Source of the DNA: an uncultured Collinsella sp.
GTDB taxonomy: Bacteria; Actinomycetota; Coriobacteriia; Coriobacteriales; Coriobacteriaceae
Direction: 5' to 3'
NCBI GenBank assembly: GCA_900541685.1
Contig: UQKM01000008.1
Location: forward strand, 28,688-92,687
DNA: 64,000 bases
Under the pieces are notes generated by a model that searched no databases, was not told the DNA's origin, and saw nothing but the letters and a program-made list of their open reading frames with translations. Below, piece after piece: positions 33,321 through 41,685 of the stretch (positions are counted from its first letter, which is position 1; each line of letters opens with the position of its first letter). The translations under genes were made by a program, and so were the position numbers.

Positions 33321-35915
33321 TTGAAGCTCATCATCGCCGAGAAAAACGACGCCGCGCGTCAGATCGCCGAGCGGCTGTCCACGGGCAAGCCCAAAAAGGA
33401 CAAGGTGTACAACACCGCCATCTACCGTTTTGAGTGGAAAGGCGAGGAGTGCGTGACGATCGGTCTTGCCGGTCACATCCTCGCGCCCGATTTTTGCGAC
33501 AGCGTGCTGTTCGATAAAAAGCTGGGCTGGTATTCGGTTACCGAGGACGGCGAGATGCTGCCGGCCGACATGCCCGATGGCCTGGCTCGTCCGCCCTACG
33601 ACACCAAGCGCAAGCCGTTCCTTGCCGACGGCATTTCCATCAAGGGCTGGAAGCTCGAGAGCCTGCCTTACCTCACCTGGGCGCCCGTCATTAAGCTACC
33701 GGCCGAGAAGGAACTCATTCGTTCGCTCAAGAACCTTGCTAAAAAGTCCGACAGCGTCATCATCGCTACGGACTTCGATCGCGAGGGCGAGCTGATCGGC
33801 TCGGACGCCCTCAACAAGGTGCGCGAGGTTGCGCCGGACTTGCCGGTCGCCCGTGCCCAGTATTCTTCGTTTACCAAGGCCGAGATCACGCACGCCTTCG
33901 ATAATCTCGTCTCGCTCGACCAGAACCTGGCCGACGCCGGCGAGAGCCGTCAGCACATCGACCTTATCTGGGGCGCGGTGCTCACGCGCTATCTGACGCT
34001 CGCCAAGTTTGGCGGCTTTGGCAACGTGCGCTCCGCCGGCCGCGTGCAGACACCGACGCTTGCCCTGGTGGTCGAGCGCGAGCGCGAGCGCATGGCGTTT
34101 GTGCCCGAGGACTATTGGCAGATTCGCGGCATGGGCGCCGCGCAAGGCGCTGCCGAGGACGATCGCTTTAAGATCGCGCACAAGACAGCGCGCTTTACCG
34201 ACAAGGATGCTGCCGTGACGGCGTACGGCCATGTTGACGGCGTTGCGACGGCAACCGTTGCCGCGGTGACCAAGCGTTCGCGTAAGCAGCAGCCGCCCAC
34301 GCCGTTCGCGACGACCTCGCTGCAGGCTGCCGCCGCGGCCGAGGGCATCTCGCCTGCGCGTACGATGCGCATCGCCGAGTCCCTCTACATGGCGGGTCTC
34401 ATCAGCTACCCGCGTGTCGATAACACCGTGTACCCCGCGACGCTCGATCTGGGCGCCGTGGTAAGCGACCTGGCAAAGATCAACCCGGCGCTGGCGCCCG
34501 TGTGCAAAAAGGTGCTCGCCGGTCCCATGAAGCCCACGCGCGGCAAGGTTGAGACCACCGACCACCCGCCTATCTATCCCACGGGCGAGGGCGATCCGTC
34601 CACGCTCGATGGCGGCCAGCGCAAGCTCTACGACCTCATCGCCCGCCGCTTCCTGGCGACGCTTATGGGTCCTGCGACCATCGAGAACACCAAGCTCGAG
34701 CTCGACGTCAACGGCGAGCCGTTCGTGGCCTCGGGCGACGTGCTCGTGACTCCGGGCTTCCGCGAGGCGTATCCGTACGGACTCAAGCGCGATGAGCAGA
34801 TGCCGCCGCTTGAGCAGGGCGACACGGTCGACGTGTTCGACATTAAGCTCGAGGCCAAGCAGACCGAGCCGCCCGCGCGCTACAGCCAGGGCAAGCTCGT
34901 GCAGGAGATGGAGAAGCGCGGCCTGGGCACCAAGTCCACGCGCGCGAGCATCATCGAGCGCCTGTACGCCGTGCGCTACCTCAAAAACGATCCCGTGGAG
35001 CCGAGCCAGCTGGGTATTGCCATTATCGATGCACTGTCGCAGTTTGCCCCGCGCATCACGAGCCCCGATATGACCAGCGAGCTCGATGGCGATATGACCC
35101 GTGTGGAGCGCGGCGAGGACACCGAAGAACATGTCGTGACGCACTCGCGCGCGCTGCTGGCCGGCGTGCTCGACGAGCTGCTCAAACATACGCAGGAACT
35201 GGGCGACGCCATCAGCGACGCCGTCACGGCCGATGCGCGCGTGGGTACCTGCCCCAAGTGCGGCAAGGACCTGGTTATGAAGACGAGCGCCAAGACCCGC
35301 GGCAGCTTCATTGGCTGCATGGGCTGGCCCGACTGCGATGTGACCTATCCGGTGCCGAGTGGCGTCAAGGTAAGCCCGCTCGAGGGCGAGGCTGCCGTGT
35401 GCCCCGAGTGCGGTGCGCCGCGCATTAAGTGCCAGCCGTTCCGCCAGAAGGCCTTCGAGATTTGCGTGAACCCCACGTGCCCCACCAACTACGAGCCCGA
35501 TCTTAAGGTGGGCGAGTGCAAGGTGTGCGCCGAGGCAGGACGCCATGGCGACCTGATCGCGCACAAGAGCGAAAAGAGCGGCAAGCGCTTTATCCGTTGC
35601 ACCAACTACGATGACTGCGGCGTGAGCTATCCGCTTCCGGCGCGCGGCAAGCTCGAGGCGACGGGCGAGACCTGCCCCGAGTGCGGCGCCCCCATCGTGG
35701 TGGTCAACACGGCGCGCGGTCCGTGGCGCATCTGCGTGAACATGGACTGCCCGACCAAGGAGAAGAAGCCCGCCCGCGGCCGCAAGACCACGACCAAGGC
35801 GAGCACGGCGAAGAAGACGACCGCGGCCAAGAAGACGACGGCTAAGAAAGCCACTGCCGCCAAGAAGACGACCGCGAAGAAGTCGACTGCCAAGAAAGCA
35901 GCCGCCGACAAGTAA
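33321..35915 (+). CDS. topA: Type IA DNA topoisomerase, archaeal/topo III-like core with four zinc ribbons
   Basis: 864 residues from the TTG at 33321 behind ATAGGAGCC. The Toprim domain starts KLIIAEKNDAARQIAERL and contains DFDREGELIG. The catalytic tyrosine is Tyr363 in GLISYPRVDNTVYP, closer to archaeal TopA and topo III than to the ITYMRTDS of usual bacterial TopA. After the core, four zinc ribbons with CxxC pairs occur near 635-805 (CPKCGK, CPECGAPRI, CKVCAEAG, CPECGAPIV). The last 50 residues are Lys/Thr/Ala repeats that probably bind DNA non-specifically. Role: relaxation of negatively supercoiled DNA or decatenation. Whether a second, standard topA exists elsewhere cannot be seen. 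Confidence 0.9.
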   Translation: MKLIIAEKNDAARQIAERLSTGKPKKDKVYNTAIYRFEWKGEECVTIGLAGHILAPDFCDSVLFDKKLGWYSVTEDGEMLPADMPDGLARPPYDTKRKPFLADGISIKGWKLESLPYLTWAPVIKLPAEKELIRSLKNLAKKSDSVIIATDFDREGELIGSDALNKVREVAPDLPVARAQYSSFTKAEITHAFDNLVSLDQNLADAGESRQHIDLIWGAVLTRYLTLAKFGGFGNVRSAGRVQTPTLALVVERERERMAFVPEDYWQIRGMGAAQGAAEDDRFKIAHKTARFTDKDAAVTAYGHVDGVATATVAAVTKRSRKQQPPTPFATTSLQAAAAAEGISPARTMRIAESLYMAGLISYPRVDNTVYPATLDLGAVVSDLAKINPALAPVCKKVLAGPMKPTRGKVETTDHPPIYPTGEGDPSTLDGGQRKLYDLIARRFLATLMGPATIENTKLELDVNGEPFVASGDVLVTPGFREAYPYGLKRDEQMPPLEQGDTVDVFDIKLEAKQTEPPARYSQGKLVQEMEKRGLGTKSTRASIIERLYAVRYLKNDPVEPSQLGIAIIDALSQFAPRITSPDMTSELDGDMTRVERGEDTEEHVVTHSRALLAGVLDELLKHTQELGDAISDAVTADARVGTCPKCGKDLVMKTSAKTRGSFIGCMGWPDCDVTYPVPSGVKVSPLEGEAAVCPECGAPRIKCQPFRQKAFEICVNPTCPTNYEPDLKVGECKVCAEAGRHGDLIAHKSEKSGKRFIRCTNYDDCGVSYPLPARGKLEATGETCPECGAPIVVVNTARGPWRICVNMDCPTKEKKPARGRKTTTKASTAKKTTAAKKTTAKKATAAKKTTAKKSTAKKAAADK

Positions 35916-35943
35916 CAGCGCAGCCGAAACATTGACCAAAACA

Positions 35944-35980
35944 AAAATGAGCGAGGATCCCGCGATCCTCGCTCATTTTC
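35944..35980. terminator. Bidirectional terminator between topA and the zinc-ribbon gene
   Basis: A perfect 16-bp stem, AAAATGAGCGAGGATC with GATCCTCGCTCATTTT, has a four-base CCGC loop and A/T runs on both sides. It can end the convergent transcripts of both neighbours. Confidence 0.85.
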
Positions 35981-35984
35981 TAGG

Positions 35985-36037
35985 CAGTCATTGGGGACGT
36001 TCTTTAATGACTAGTCGTTTGAGAACGTCGCATGCGA
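35985..36037. repeat. CATTGGGGAC hairpin unit plus ACTAGTCG inverted repeat
   Basis: CAGTCATTGGGGACGTTC... closes with TTAATGACTAG, so AGTCATT and AATGACT pair; then ACTAGTCG and CGACTAGT (36010-36041) form a second inverted repeat. The first unit is related to the two units at 11645-11715. Confidence 0.5.
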
Positions 36038-37021
36038 CTAGTTCACTTCGACGGGTTTGGCGTCGGGATAGCGCTCCTCAAAGTCTAGGCGGTACTTATT
36101 GTCATTGGTGCCCGCCACGTTGTCGCGCGACAGCGGCGCCACGATCTCATTCTTGTGGTCCGCAGGATTGGCGTATTTCAGGCTGATCTCCCAGGCATCA
36201 CAGATTGCGTCAATGCGGTGATCCAGGTCGTCGTACAGGGCGATGATGTCCTTCCAGGAGCTGTAGTTCTTCGAGCTCGTCGGGACGTCTAGGTCCTCGA
36301 CGATGTCGTAATACTGCTCGATGGTGTCCTCCGTGCGCTCAGCGACGTCGGCGAGATTTTGACGGGTGGTTCGATCCTCTTCCAGATAGCTGCCGTTGAA
36401 GTTCTGCGCGCAGCCACGGACGTAGTTGTCGAGGTCTTCGAGCAAGTCGTAGTATTCGCTCAGTCGGCGGTAGAGATTCTGCTCGGAGAGCGTTGCTTCG
36501 CCGCCATCCTCGTCGTCATCGTCATCATCGTCGTACAGGCTGTTGGGATCGCCGAGAGGCTTTAGGTCATCGTCGTCGACGTCATGGTGCAGCTTAGCTA
36601 CCTCGGCAGTCGTCTGCGTGGCGGCGTTGTCGAAAGGCTTGATCACAAAGAAAACGACCAGGGCGATGATGATCGCCACCAGCACAACGATAACGGCGAT
36701 AAGCGGCCCGATGCCGCTCTTTTTGGGAGCGGGGGTCTGTGGCGAAGCGGGCGCGTATGCGGGAGCCGGCTGCTGTTGGGGCGAGCCGCTCGCGACGGGT
36801 ATGCGCTGCGTGGTCTCGACGGCCGCGGGGCCTGCGGCGGGGTCGGGGCGATAGGCGAGGGGGTCGTCCGCCTTGGCTTGCGGCGTATCGAGGGAACCGG
36901 TCTGCTCAAAAGCGGGCTGGCTATCGCTTGCGGTTGTTTGCTCAACGGGTGCACCGCACGAGGTGCAGAACTTGGCATTATCTGCAAGAAGTTTGCCGCA
37001 CGAGGCGCAATACCGAGACAT
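36038..37021 (-). CDS. Zinc-ribbon membrane protein with extracytoplasmic helical domain
   Basis: 327 residues from ATG 37021 behind AAAGGAG; an ATG 18 bases upstream overlaps that site. The N-terminus MSRYCASCGKLLADNAKFCTSCGAPV is a double-CxxC zinc ribbon. A Pro/Gln-rich linker follows, then a membrane helix near 108-132. The outside part starts with an acidic stretch containing eight consecutive Asp and continues as a mostly helical domain with many Tyr and Asp. Zinc-ribbon proteins of this layout are common in Gram-positive bacteria and are of unknown, possibly envelope-related, function. Confidence 0.75.
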   Translation of the reverse strand: MSRYCASCGKLLADNAKFCTSCGAPVEQTTASDSQPAFEQTGSLDTPQAKADDPLAYRPDPAAGPAAVETTQRIPVASGSPQQQPAPAYAPASPQTPAPKKSGIGPLIAVIVVLVAIIIALVVFFVIKPFDNAATQTTAEVAKLHHDVDDDDLKPLGDPNSLYDDDDDDDEDGGEATLSEQNLYRRLSEYYDLLEDLDNYVRGCAQNFNGSYLEEDRTTRQNLADVAERTEDTIEQYYDIVEDLDVPTSSKNYSSWKDIIALYDDLDHRIDAICDAWEISLKYANPADHKNEIVAPLSRDNVAGTNDNKYRLDFEERYPDAKPVEVN

Positions 37022-37089
37022 TGCCACTCCTTTCGCCACATTTCAATGCAATACGACGATTATACCCAGCGTCCAAAATTCCCCTTCAT

Positions 37090-37158
37090 AAGTTGCGGTG
37101 AAATAGGGACTGTTTGGCGGTCTCGGAGCTTCAATCAGTCCCTATTTCATCGCAACTT
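37090..37158. repeat. Intergenic inverted repeat with 23-bp arms
   Basis: AAGTTGCGGTGAAATAGGGA and the next three bases (37090-37112) match the reverse complement of 37136-37158 at 22 of 23 positions, with a 23-base spacer. It lies between the divergent zinc-ribbon and tmk genes, where no transcript end is needed. Confidence 0.7.
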
Positions 37159-37262
37159 TGGAAAGGCACCTTTAGCCATTGGGGACGCACCGAGCACTGG
37201 GGTATCATGGCTTGGTTGATATATATCTGCATTTACGCGCCTTGTAGGAAGGGGCTGCGTCC

Positions 37263-37946
37263 ATGGCTTTTGAGCCCGCTCAACATAGCTTTATCACGCT
37301 CGAGGGCGTCGACGGTGCCGGCAAGTCCACGCAGGCGCGCCTGCTTGCTCGCGCGCTCGAGCTCGCTGGCCACCAGGTTGTGAGCCTGCGCGAACCGGGC
37401 GGCACCGCCATCAGCGAAAAGATCCGCGCCCTGCTGCTCGACCCCGCCAATATGGCGATGGGCGATACCTGCGAGCTGTTGCTCTACGAGGCCGCGCGTG
37501 CCCAGCTGGTGCACGAGGTCATAGCCCCCGCCCTCGCTGCCGGCAAGGTGGTCCTGTGCGATCGCTTCTACGATTCCACGACCTGCTACCAGGCGTTTGC
37601 CGACGGCCTCGATCGCCAGATGGTGCGCGACGCCAACAACCTGGCCGTCGCGGGAACGCACCCGGCGCTCACACTCGTCTACCACATCACGCCCGAGCAG
37701 GCGGCGCTACGCATGGCAGCCCGTGGCGCGGCAGATCGCATGGAGGCTAAGGGCATGGCATTCCAGGAGCGTGTCTACGAGGGGTTTTGCGCCATTGCTG
37801 CCGAGGAGCCAAACCGCGTAAAGCTCATCGACGCCACTACGACCGTCGAGGTAGTTTTCGAGAAGACGGTCGAGCAGGTTCGCGCGTACGGTCTCGATAT
37901 CCCCCAGGATGCTGTCGCCGCCGCGCTTGCCAAGGAGGCCGAGTAA
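37263..37946 (+). CDS. tmk: Thymidylate kinase
   Basis: 227 residues. ITLEGVDGAGKSTQARLL contains the P-loop, REPGGTAISEKIR the dTMP-binding DR(E)PGG-type motif, and VVLCDRFYDSTTCYQ the DRY-type motif; the LID region has AARGAADRMEAKG. It phosphorylates dTMP to dTDP. It starts a three-gene operon with holB (one base between stop and start) and ricT, a gene order common in Gram-positive bacteria. TATCAT at about 37203-37208 could be its -10 element. Confidence 0.95.
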   Translation: MAFEPAQHSFITLEGVDGAGKSTQARLLARALELAGHQVVSLREPGGTAISEKIRALLLDPANMAMGDTCELLLYEAARAQLVHEVIAPALAAGKVVLCDRFYDSTTCYQAFADGLDRQMVRDANNLAVAGTHPALTLVYHITPEQAALRMAARGAADRMEAKGMAFQERVYEGFCAIAAEEPNRVKLIDATTTVEVVFEKTVEQVRAYGLDIPQDAVAAALAKEAE

Positions 37947-37947
37947 C

Positions 37948-39075
37948 ATGGCCCCCGCTCAGGCAAGCCTGCTGGCCAAGCTCGACACCCAAGAGCGCGT
38001 GCGCGACTTTTTGACCAATGCCGTCGCCAGCGGCCGTGCATCGCACGCCTACCTGTTTTTGGGCGCGCCCGGCGCGGGCAAGCTCGATGCCGCGTGGGCG
38101 CTCGCCCAAGCCTTCCTGTGCGAGCAGGACGGCTGCGGCGCATGCGACAGTTGCGTGCGCGTCTCTCGGCATACGCATCCCGACGTGCACTATTACACGC
38201 CCGAGAGCGCCACGGGCTATCTTATTGCCCAGACCCGCGAGCTGCTCGATGACGTGCCGCTGGCACCCATTCGCGCCAAGGCCAAGGTCTACATCATCGA
38301 CCGTGCCGAGCAACTGCGCGCCAACACCGCCAACGCACTGCTCAAGACACTCGAGGAGCCGCCCGAGGGCGTTATGTTCATCTTGCTGGGCACCTCGGCA
38401 GACGTGATGCTGCCCACCATCGTGAGCCGCTGCCAGTGCGTGCCGTTTCGGCTGGTGTCGCCCGCCGTCGCCGCGCAGGCCGTGAGCCGCGCCACCGGCC
38501 AGGACCCCGCGCGTTGCCGCATGGCGGTCGCCGTGGCGGGAAGCCCCACACGCGGCATCGAGTTTCTTAAGAGCGCCGAGCGCCAGGACGCCCGCCGTCA
38601 GATGGTCCGTGCCATCGACTCACTCATTGCCGCCGACGAGGCCGACGTGCTCAGTCGCGCCAAGTCGCTCATCGTCGCCGTCAAGGCGCCGCTCGCCGAG
38701 GTCAAGTCCACGCAGGAAAAGGTACTCGAGCAAAATGCCGACTACCTGTCGCGTGGAGCATTGAAGCAGCTTGAGGACCGCAACAAGCGCGAACTCAACG
38801 CGCGCGAGCGTTCGGGTATCATGGAAGCGCTGGCGAGCGCGCGGACGCTCATGCGCGACGTGCTGCTGACACTTCAGGACGAGGCGGCCGACGTGGTGAA
38901 CGAAGACGTGCGTGACACGATCGGTCGGCTTGCCGCTGCGACGAATGTTGCGGGTGCCACCCAGGCGCTCGAGGCGGTCGCAACCGCCGAGCACAACATC
39001 GCCAGAAACGTTACTCCCCAGCTGGCCATCGAGGTCATGCTGTTCGATATCAGGAAGGCACTGAAATGCCGTTAG
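37948..39075 (+). CDS. holB: DNA polymerase III delta' subunit
   Basis: 375 residues from ATG 37948 behind AAGGAGG. LFLGAPGAGKLDAA is a degenerate P-loop (Leu in place of the usual Ser/Thr), as expected for delta', which does not need ATPase activity. The zinc module is CEQDGCGACDSC, followed by YIIDRAEQL and NALLKTLEEPPEGVMFIL, and the SRC motif IVSRCQ. It is a clamp-loader component at the replication fork. The C-terminus overlaps ricT by ten bases. Confidence 0.93.
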   Translation: MAPAQASLLAKLDTQERVRDFLTNAVASGRASHAYLFLGAPGAGKLDAAWALAQAFLCEQDGCGACDSCVRVSRHTHPDVHYYTPESATGYLIAQTRELLDDVPLAPIRAKAKVYIIDRAEQLRANTANALLKTLEEPPEGVMFILLGTSADVMLPTIVSRCQCVPFRLVSPAVAAQAVSRATGQDPARCRMAVAVAGSPTRGIEFLKSAERQDARRQMVRAIDSLIAADEADVLSRAKSLIVAVKAPLAEVKSTQEKVLEQNADYLSRGALKQLEDRNKRELNARERSGIMEALASARTLMRDVLLTLQDEAADVVNEDVRDTIGRLAAATNVAGATQALEAVATAEHNIARNVTPQLAIEVMLFDIRKALKCR

Positions 39076-40766
39076 TCGTACCCGTTAAGTTTACCTACGC
39101 CTCGCGCGACCTGTGGTTTGACCCGCAGGACCTGGATATCCTCGAGGCCGATTATGCCATTTGCTCCACCGAGCGCGGAACCGAGATCGGCTTGGTTACG
39201 GCCGATCCCTTCGAGGTGCCGCAAGACGAGATCGGTCAGCCGCTCAAGCCCGTGCTGCGCGTGGCGAGCGACATCGACCTGCAGCTTGCCGACGATCTGG
39301 CCATCCAGGGCGACGAGGCCATGGTCGACTTCCGCCGTCTGGTCAAGGAGCTCGACCTCGAGATGAAACCGGTGGGCGTCGAGTACCTGTTTGGCGGCGA
39401 GAAGGCCGTGTTCTATTTTGCGGCCGAGGAGCGCGTCGATTTTCGTCAGCTCGTCAAGGACCTGTCCTCGACGCTGCACATTCGCGTTGATATGCGCCAG
39501 ATCGGCGTGCGTGACGAGACCCGCCTGGTGGGCGGCTATGCCCAGTGCGGACAGGAGCTCTGCTGCACGCGCTTTGGCGGACAGTTTGAGCCCGTCTCGA
39601 TCCGCATGGCAAAAGAGCAGGACCTGCCGCTCAACTCGTCCAAGATCAGCGGCGTGTGCGGCCGCCTGATGTGCTGCCTGCGCTACGAGTTCGAGGCGTA
39701 CAAGGACTTTAAGAGCCGTGCGCCCAAAAAGAAGACGCTCATCGATACGCCGCTTGGCAAGGCGCGTATCCAGGAGTATGACACGCCGCGCGAGCAGCTG
39801 GTGCTGCGCCTAGAGAACGGCAAAGTCTTTAAGGTCAACCTGGCCGATATGACGTGCTCGGAGGGCTGCAAAAAGAAGGCTGCCGAGCAGGGCTGCAATT
39901 GCCGCCCCGACTGCGTGACGCGTGACGTGCTCGAGCGCATCGAGTCGCCCGAGATGCGCCTGGCGCTCATGGAGCTCGACCGCGAGAACGGCGTCGACGT
40001 GGGCGATGGCCTGTCGAGCGCCGACCGTCTTGCCGGCACGTCGATGCCCAAGCGCCGTCGTCGCGATGCCGATTCCGATGCCCGCGCTGCTCAGAGCCAG
40101 GGCGAGGGCCGTGGCCGCGGAAAGGGCCGTGGTAAGGCCGAGACACCCGAGGCCGAGGAGGCCGCCGGTGGCCGTCGTCGTCGCAAGCGCGCGGGCTCGG
40201 GCGATGCTACCGAGGCTGCAGCCGCGGGCAAGAACGCCTCTCGCGAGCGCGAGGTTCAGCAGCCCCAGCAGCAGAATCGCGGCGGCGGCATGAATCCCAC
40301 ACGTCGCCGCCGCCGTCATCTGTCGAGCGAGGAGCGCGAGGACGCCTTCCGCGCCGCAGCTGCTCGCGAGGCTGGTGCCGCTTCCAAGGGCGCCTCGGCC
40401 TCCGATGCGCCTGCCGACAAGGGCGGCAAGTCACGTGGCGAGGATGAGCGCGCGCCGCGTCCGCGCCGTCGCCATTCCTCGGGCACGCAACAGAAGCCCT
40501 CAGTGCCCTCCGTTGCCGATCAGGTCTCGGATGGCGAGGTCAAGGTCACGCGCCGTCGTCCCGGAGATGGCGGGGGAGCGGCTGCTAAGGCTTCGCGTGG
40601 CGCCGCTCGCGACGAGCGCGAGCCGCGCGAGGATCGCGGTGGCGAGGGCTCGGCCGACCAGGGTCAAAAGCGCCGTCGCCGTCGCCGTTCCCGCAAGCCG
40701 CGCCAGGATGGTGGCGAGGGCTCGACCCTGTCTTCGTCTGCACCACAACCGCCCGCCGGCGAATAA
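39066..40766 (+). CDS. ricT: PSP1/RicT-family protein with long basic low-complexity tail
   Basis: 566 residues. The first 280 form the PSP1 domain with the cysteine signatures YAQCGQELCCTRFGG and ISGVCGRLMCCLRYEFE, and further cysteines in CSEGCKKKAAEQGCNC, which in RicT ligate iron-sulfur clusters. Residues about 320-566 are a low-complexity tail rich in Arg, Gly, Ala, Glu and Pro with many RRRR clusters, suited to RNA binding; typical RicT proteins are about 275 residues. In Bacillus RicT, with RicA/RicF, directs RNase Y processing. Start ATG 39066 overlaps holB, and tmk-holB-ricT is a widespread order. Confidence 0.9.
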   Translation: MPLVVPVKFTYASRDLWFDPQDLDILEADYAICSTERGTEIGLVTADPFEVPQDEIGQPLKPVLRVASDIDLQLADDLAIQGDEAMVDFRRLVKELDLEMKPVGVEYLFGGEKAVFYFAAEERVDFRQLVKDLSSTLHIRVDMRQIGVRDETRLVGGYAQCGQELCCTRFGGQFEPVSIRMAKEQDLPLNSSKISGVCGRLMCCLRYEFEAYKDFKSRAPKKKTLIDTPLGKARIQEYDTPREQLVLRLENGKVFKVNLADMTCSEGCKKKAAEQGCNCRPDCVTRDVLERIESPEMRLALMELDRENGVDVGDGLSSADRLAGTSMPKRRRRDADSDARAAQSQGEGRGRGKGRGKAETPEAEEAAGGRRRRKRAGSGDATEAAAAGKNASREREVQQPQQQNRGGGMNPTRRRRRHLSSEEREDAFRAAAAREAGAASKGASASDAPADKGGKSRGEDERAPRPRRRHSSGTQQKPSVPSVADQVSDGEVKVTRRRPGDGGGAAAKASRGAARDEREPREDRGGEGSADQGQKRRRRRRSRKPRQDGGEGSTLSSSAPQPPAGE

Positions 40767-40829
40767 CGCCCGCGAGCGGATTTAGCTCGCCTTGCCCCGA
40801 GCGCATCGGGGTATCATAGCGCTGAATCA

Positions 40830-40865
40830 ACAACCCTCCCTGCGACCGAACGTAGGGAGGGTTGT
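40830..40865 (+). promoter_or_regulatory. comF: Hairpin covering the comF ribosome-binding site
   Basis: ACAACCCTCCCT pairs perfectly over 12 bp with AGGGAGGGTTGT around GCGACCGAACGT. The 3' arm contains the AGGGAGGG that serves the TTG start at 40869, so the folded form would hide the site. TATCAT at 40812-40817 could be the -10 element of the comF promoter. Confidence 0.6.
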
Positions 40866-40868
40866 GTC

Positions 40869-41675
40869 TTGAAGAGCCATCTGAACATATTGAGCCGTCT
40901 GCAGGGTGCCGGCGCCCTACCGTTTGCGGACGAATTGCTACCGTTTGCCGAGCGGGTGGCACGCGAGGCGCTCGAGGCATTGTCGCCAACACGATGTGCC
41001 GGCTGCGAGCGCGCCGGTGCGCTTATTTGCCAAGACTGCCTGGCTGCGCTCACGCTCATCGACCCACGTCATAGCTGCACCCGATGCGGCGCCCCGTTTG
41101 GGGATTTGCTGTGCACTGAATGTTCGGTCGAGGGCACGTCCTCGGCAATGTCGGAGGCGCTCGACCGCTGCCTGGCGTGCGCCGTCTACTCGCATCCGCT
41201 GCCGCGCATCATTAAAGCGTACAAGGATGCGGGCGAGCGGCGTCTGGCTCCGTATCTGGCGGAGCTGCTTTACGACACCGCCCTGCATGCCCAGGTCGTA
41301 GCGCCCGAACGCTTAGGAGGTGTGCTGTCCGGTGCGGATGCGGTGGTGTTTGTGCCTGCGACGGCGGCAGCGTTTCGGCGGCGTGGTTTTGATCATATGG
41401 AGGCTATTGCGCGCCCATTTTGCGAGCTGTCGGGTGTTCCCCTGCTCGATGCTCTCGTCAAGTACGGGCATGGCGACCAGCGCGAACTCGGTCGTGAGGA
41501 GCGCCGCGAGCGTGCCCAAGGCATGTACGAGACGGTTGAGGACGTGCACGGCCGCCGCCTGCTGCTGATCGATGACGTTATCACCACGGGCGCGACGATG
41601 GCCACGGCTTCGGCGGAACTCAAGCGCGCCGGCGCTGCGGCAGTCGATGGCATTGCTATCGCACGTGTTTGGTAG
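40869..41675 (+). CDS. comF: ComF-family phosphoribosyltransferase-like protein
   Basis: 268 residues from the TTG at 40869 behind AGGGAGGG. The N-terminal zinc finger has CAGCERAGALICQDC and CTRCGAPFGDLLCTEC (paired CxxC). The C-terminal PRTase-like domain has YKDAGERRLAP, VFVPATAAAFRRRGFDHM and the PRPP-binding motif LLLIDDVITTGATM. ComF helps DNA uptake during natural transformation. Ribosome-site hairpin regulation is possible (see 40830-40865). The next gene starts ten bases after its stop. Confidence 0.9.
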   Translation: MKSHLNILSRLQGAGALPFADELLPFAERVAREALEALSPTRCAGCERAGALICQDCLAALTLIDPRHSCTRCGAPFGDLLCTECSVEGTSSAMSEALDRCLACAVYSHPLPRIIKAYKDAGERRLAPYLAELLYDTALHAQVVAPERLGGVLSGADAVVFVPATAAAFRRRGFDHMEAIARPFCELSGVPLLDALVKYGHGDQRELGREERRERAQGMYETVEDVHGRRLLLIDDVITTGATMATASAELKRAGAAAVDGIAIARVW

Positions 41676-41685
41676 GGGTGGTTTT

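Noticed and set aside
33696..35939. 747-codon antisense frame opposite topA
   Set aside because: Shadow of high-GC third-position bias; topA motifs are clear.
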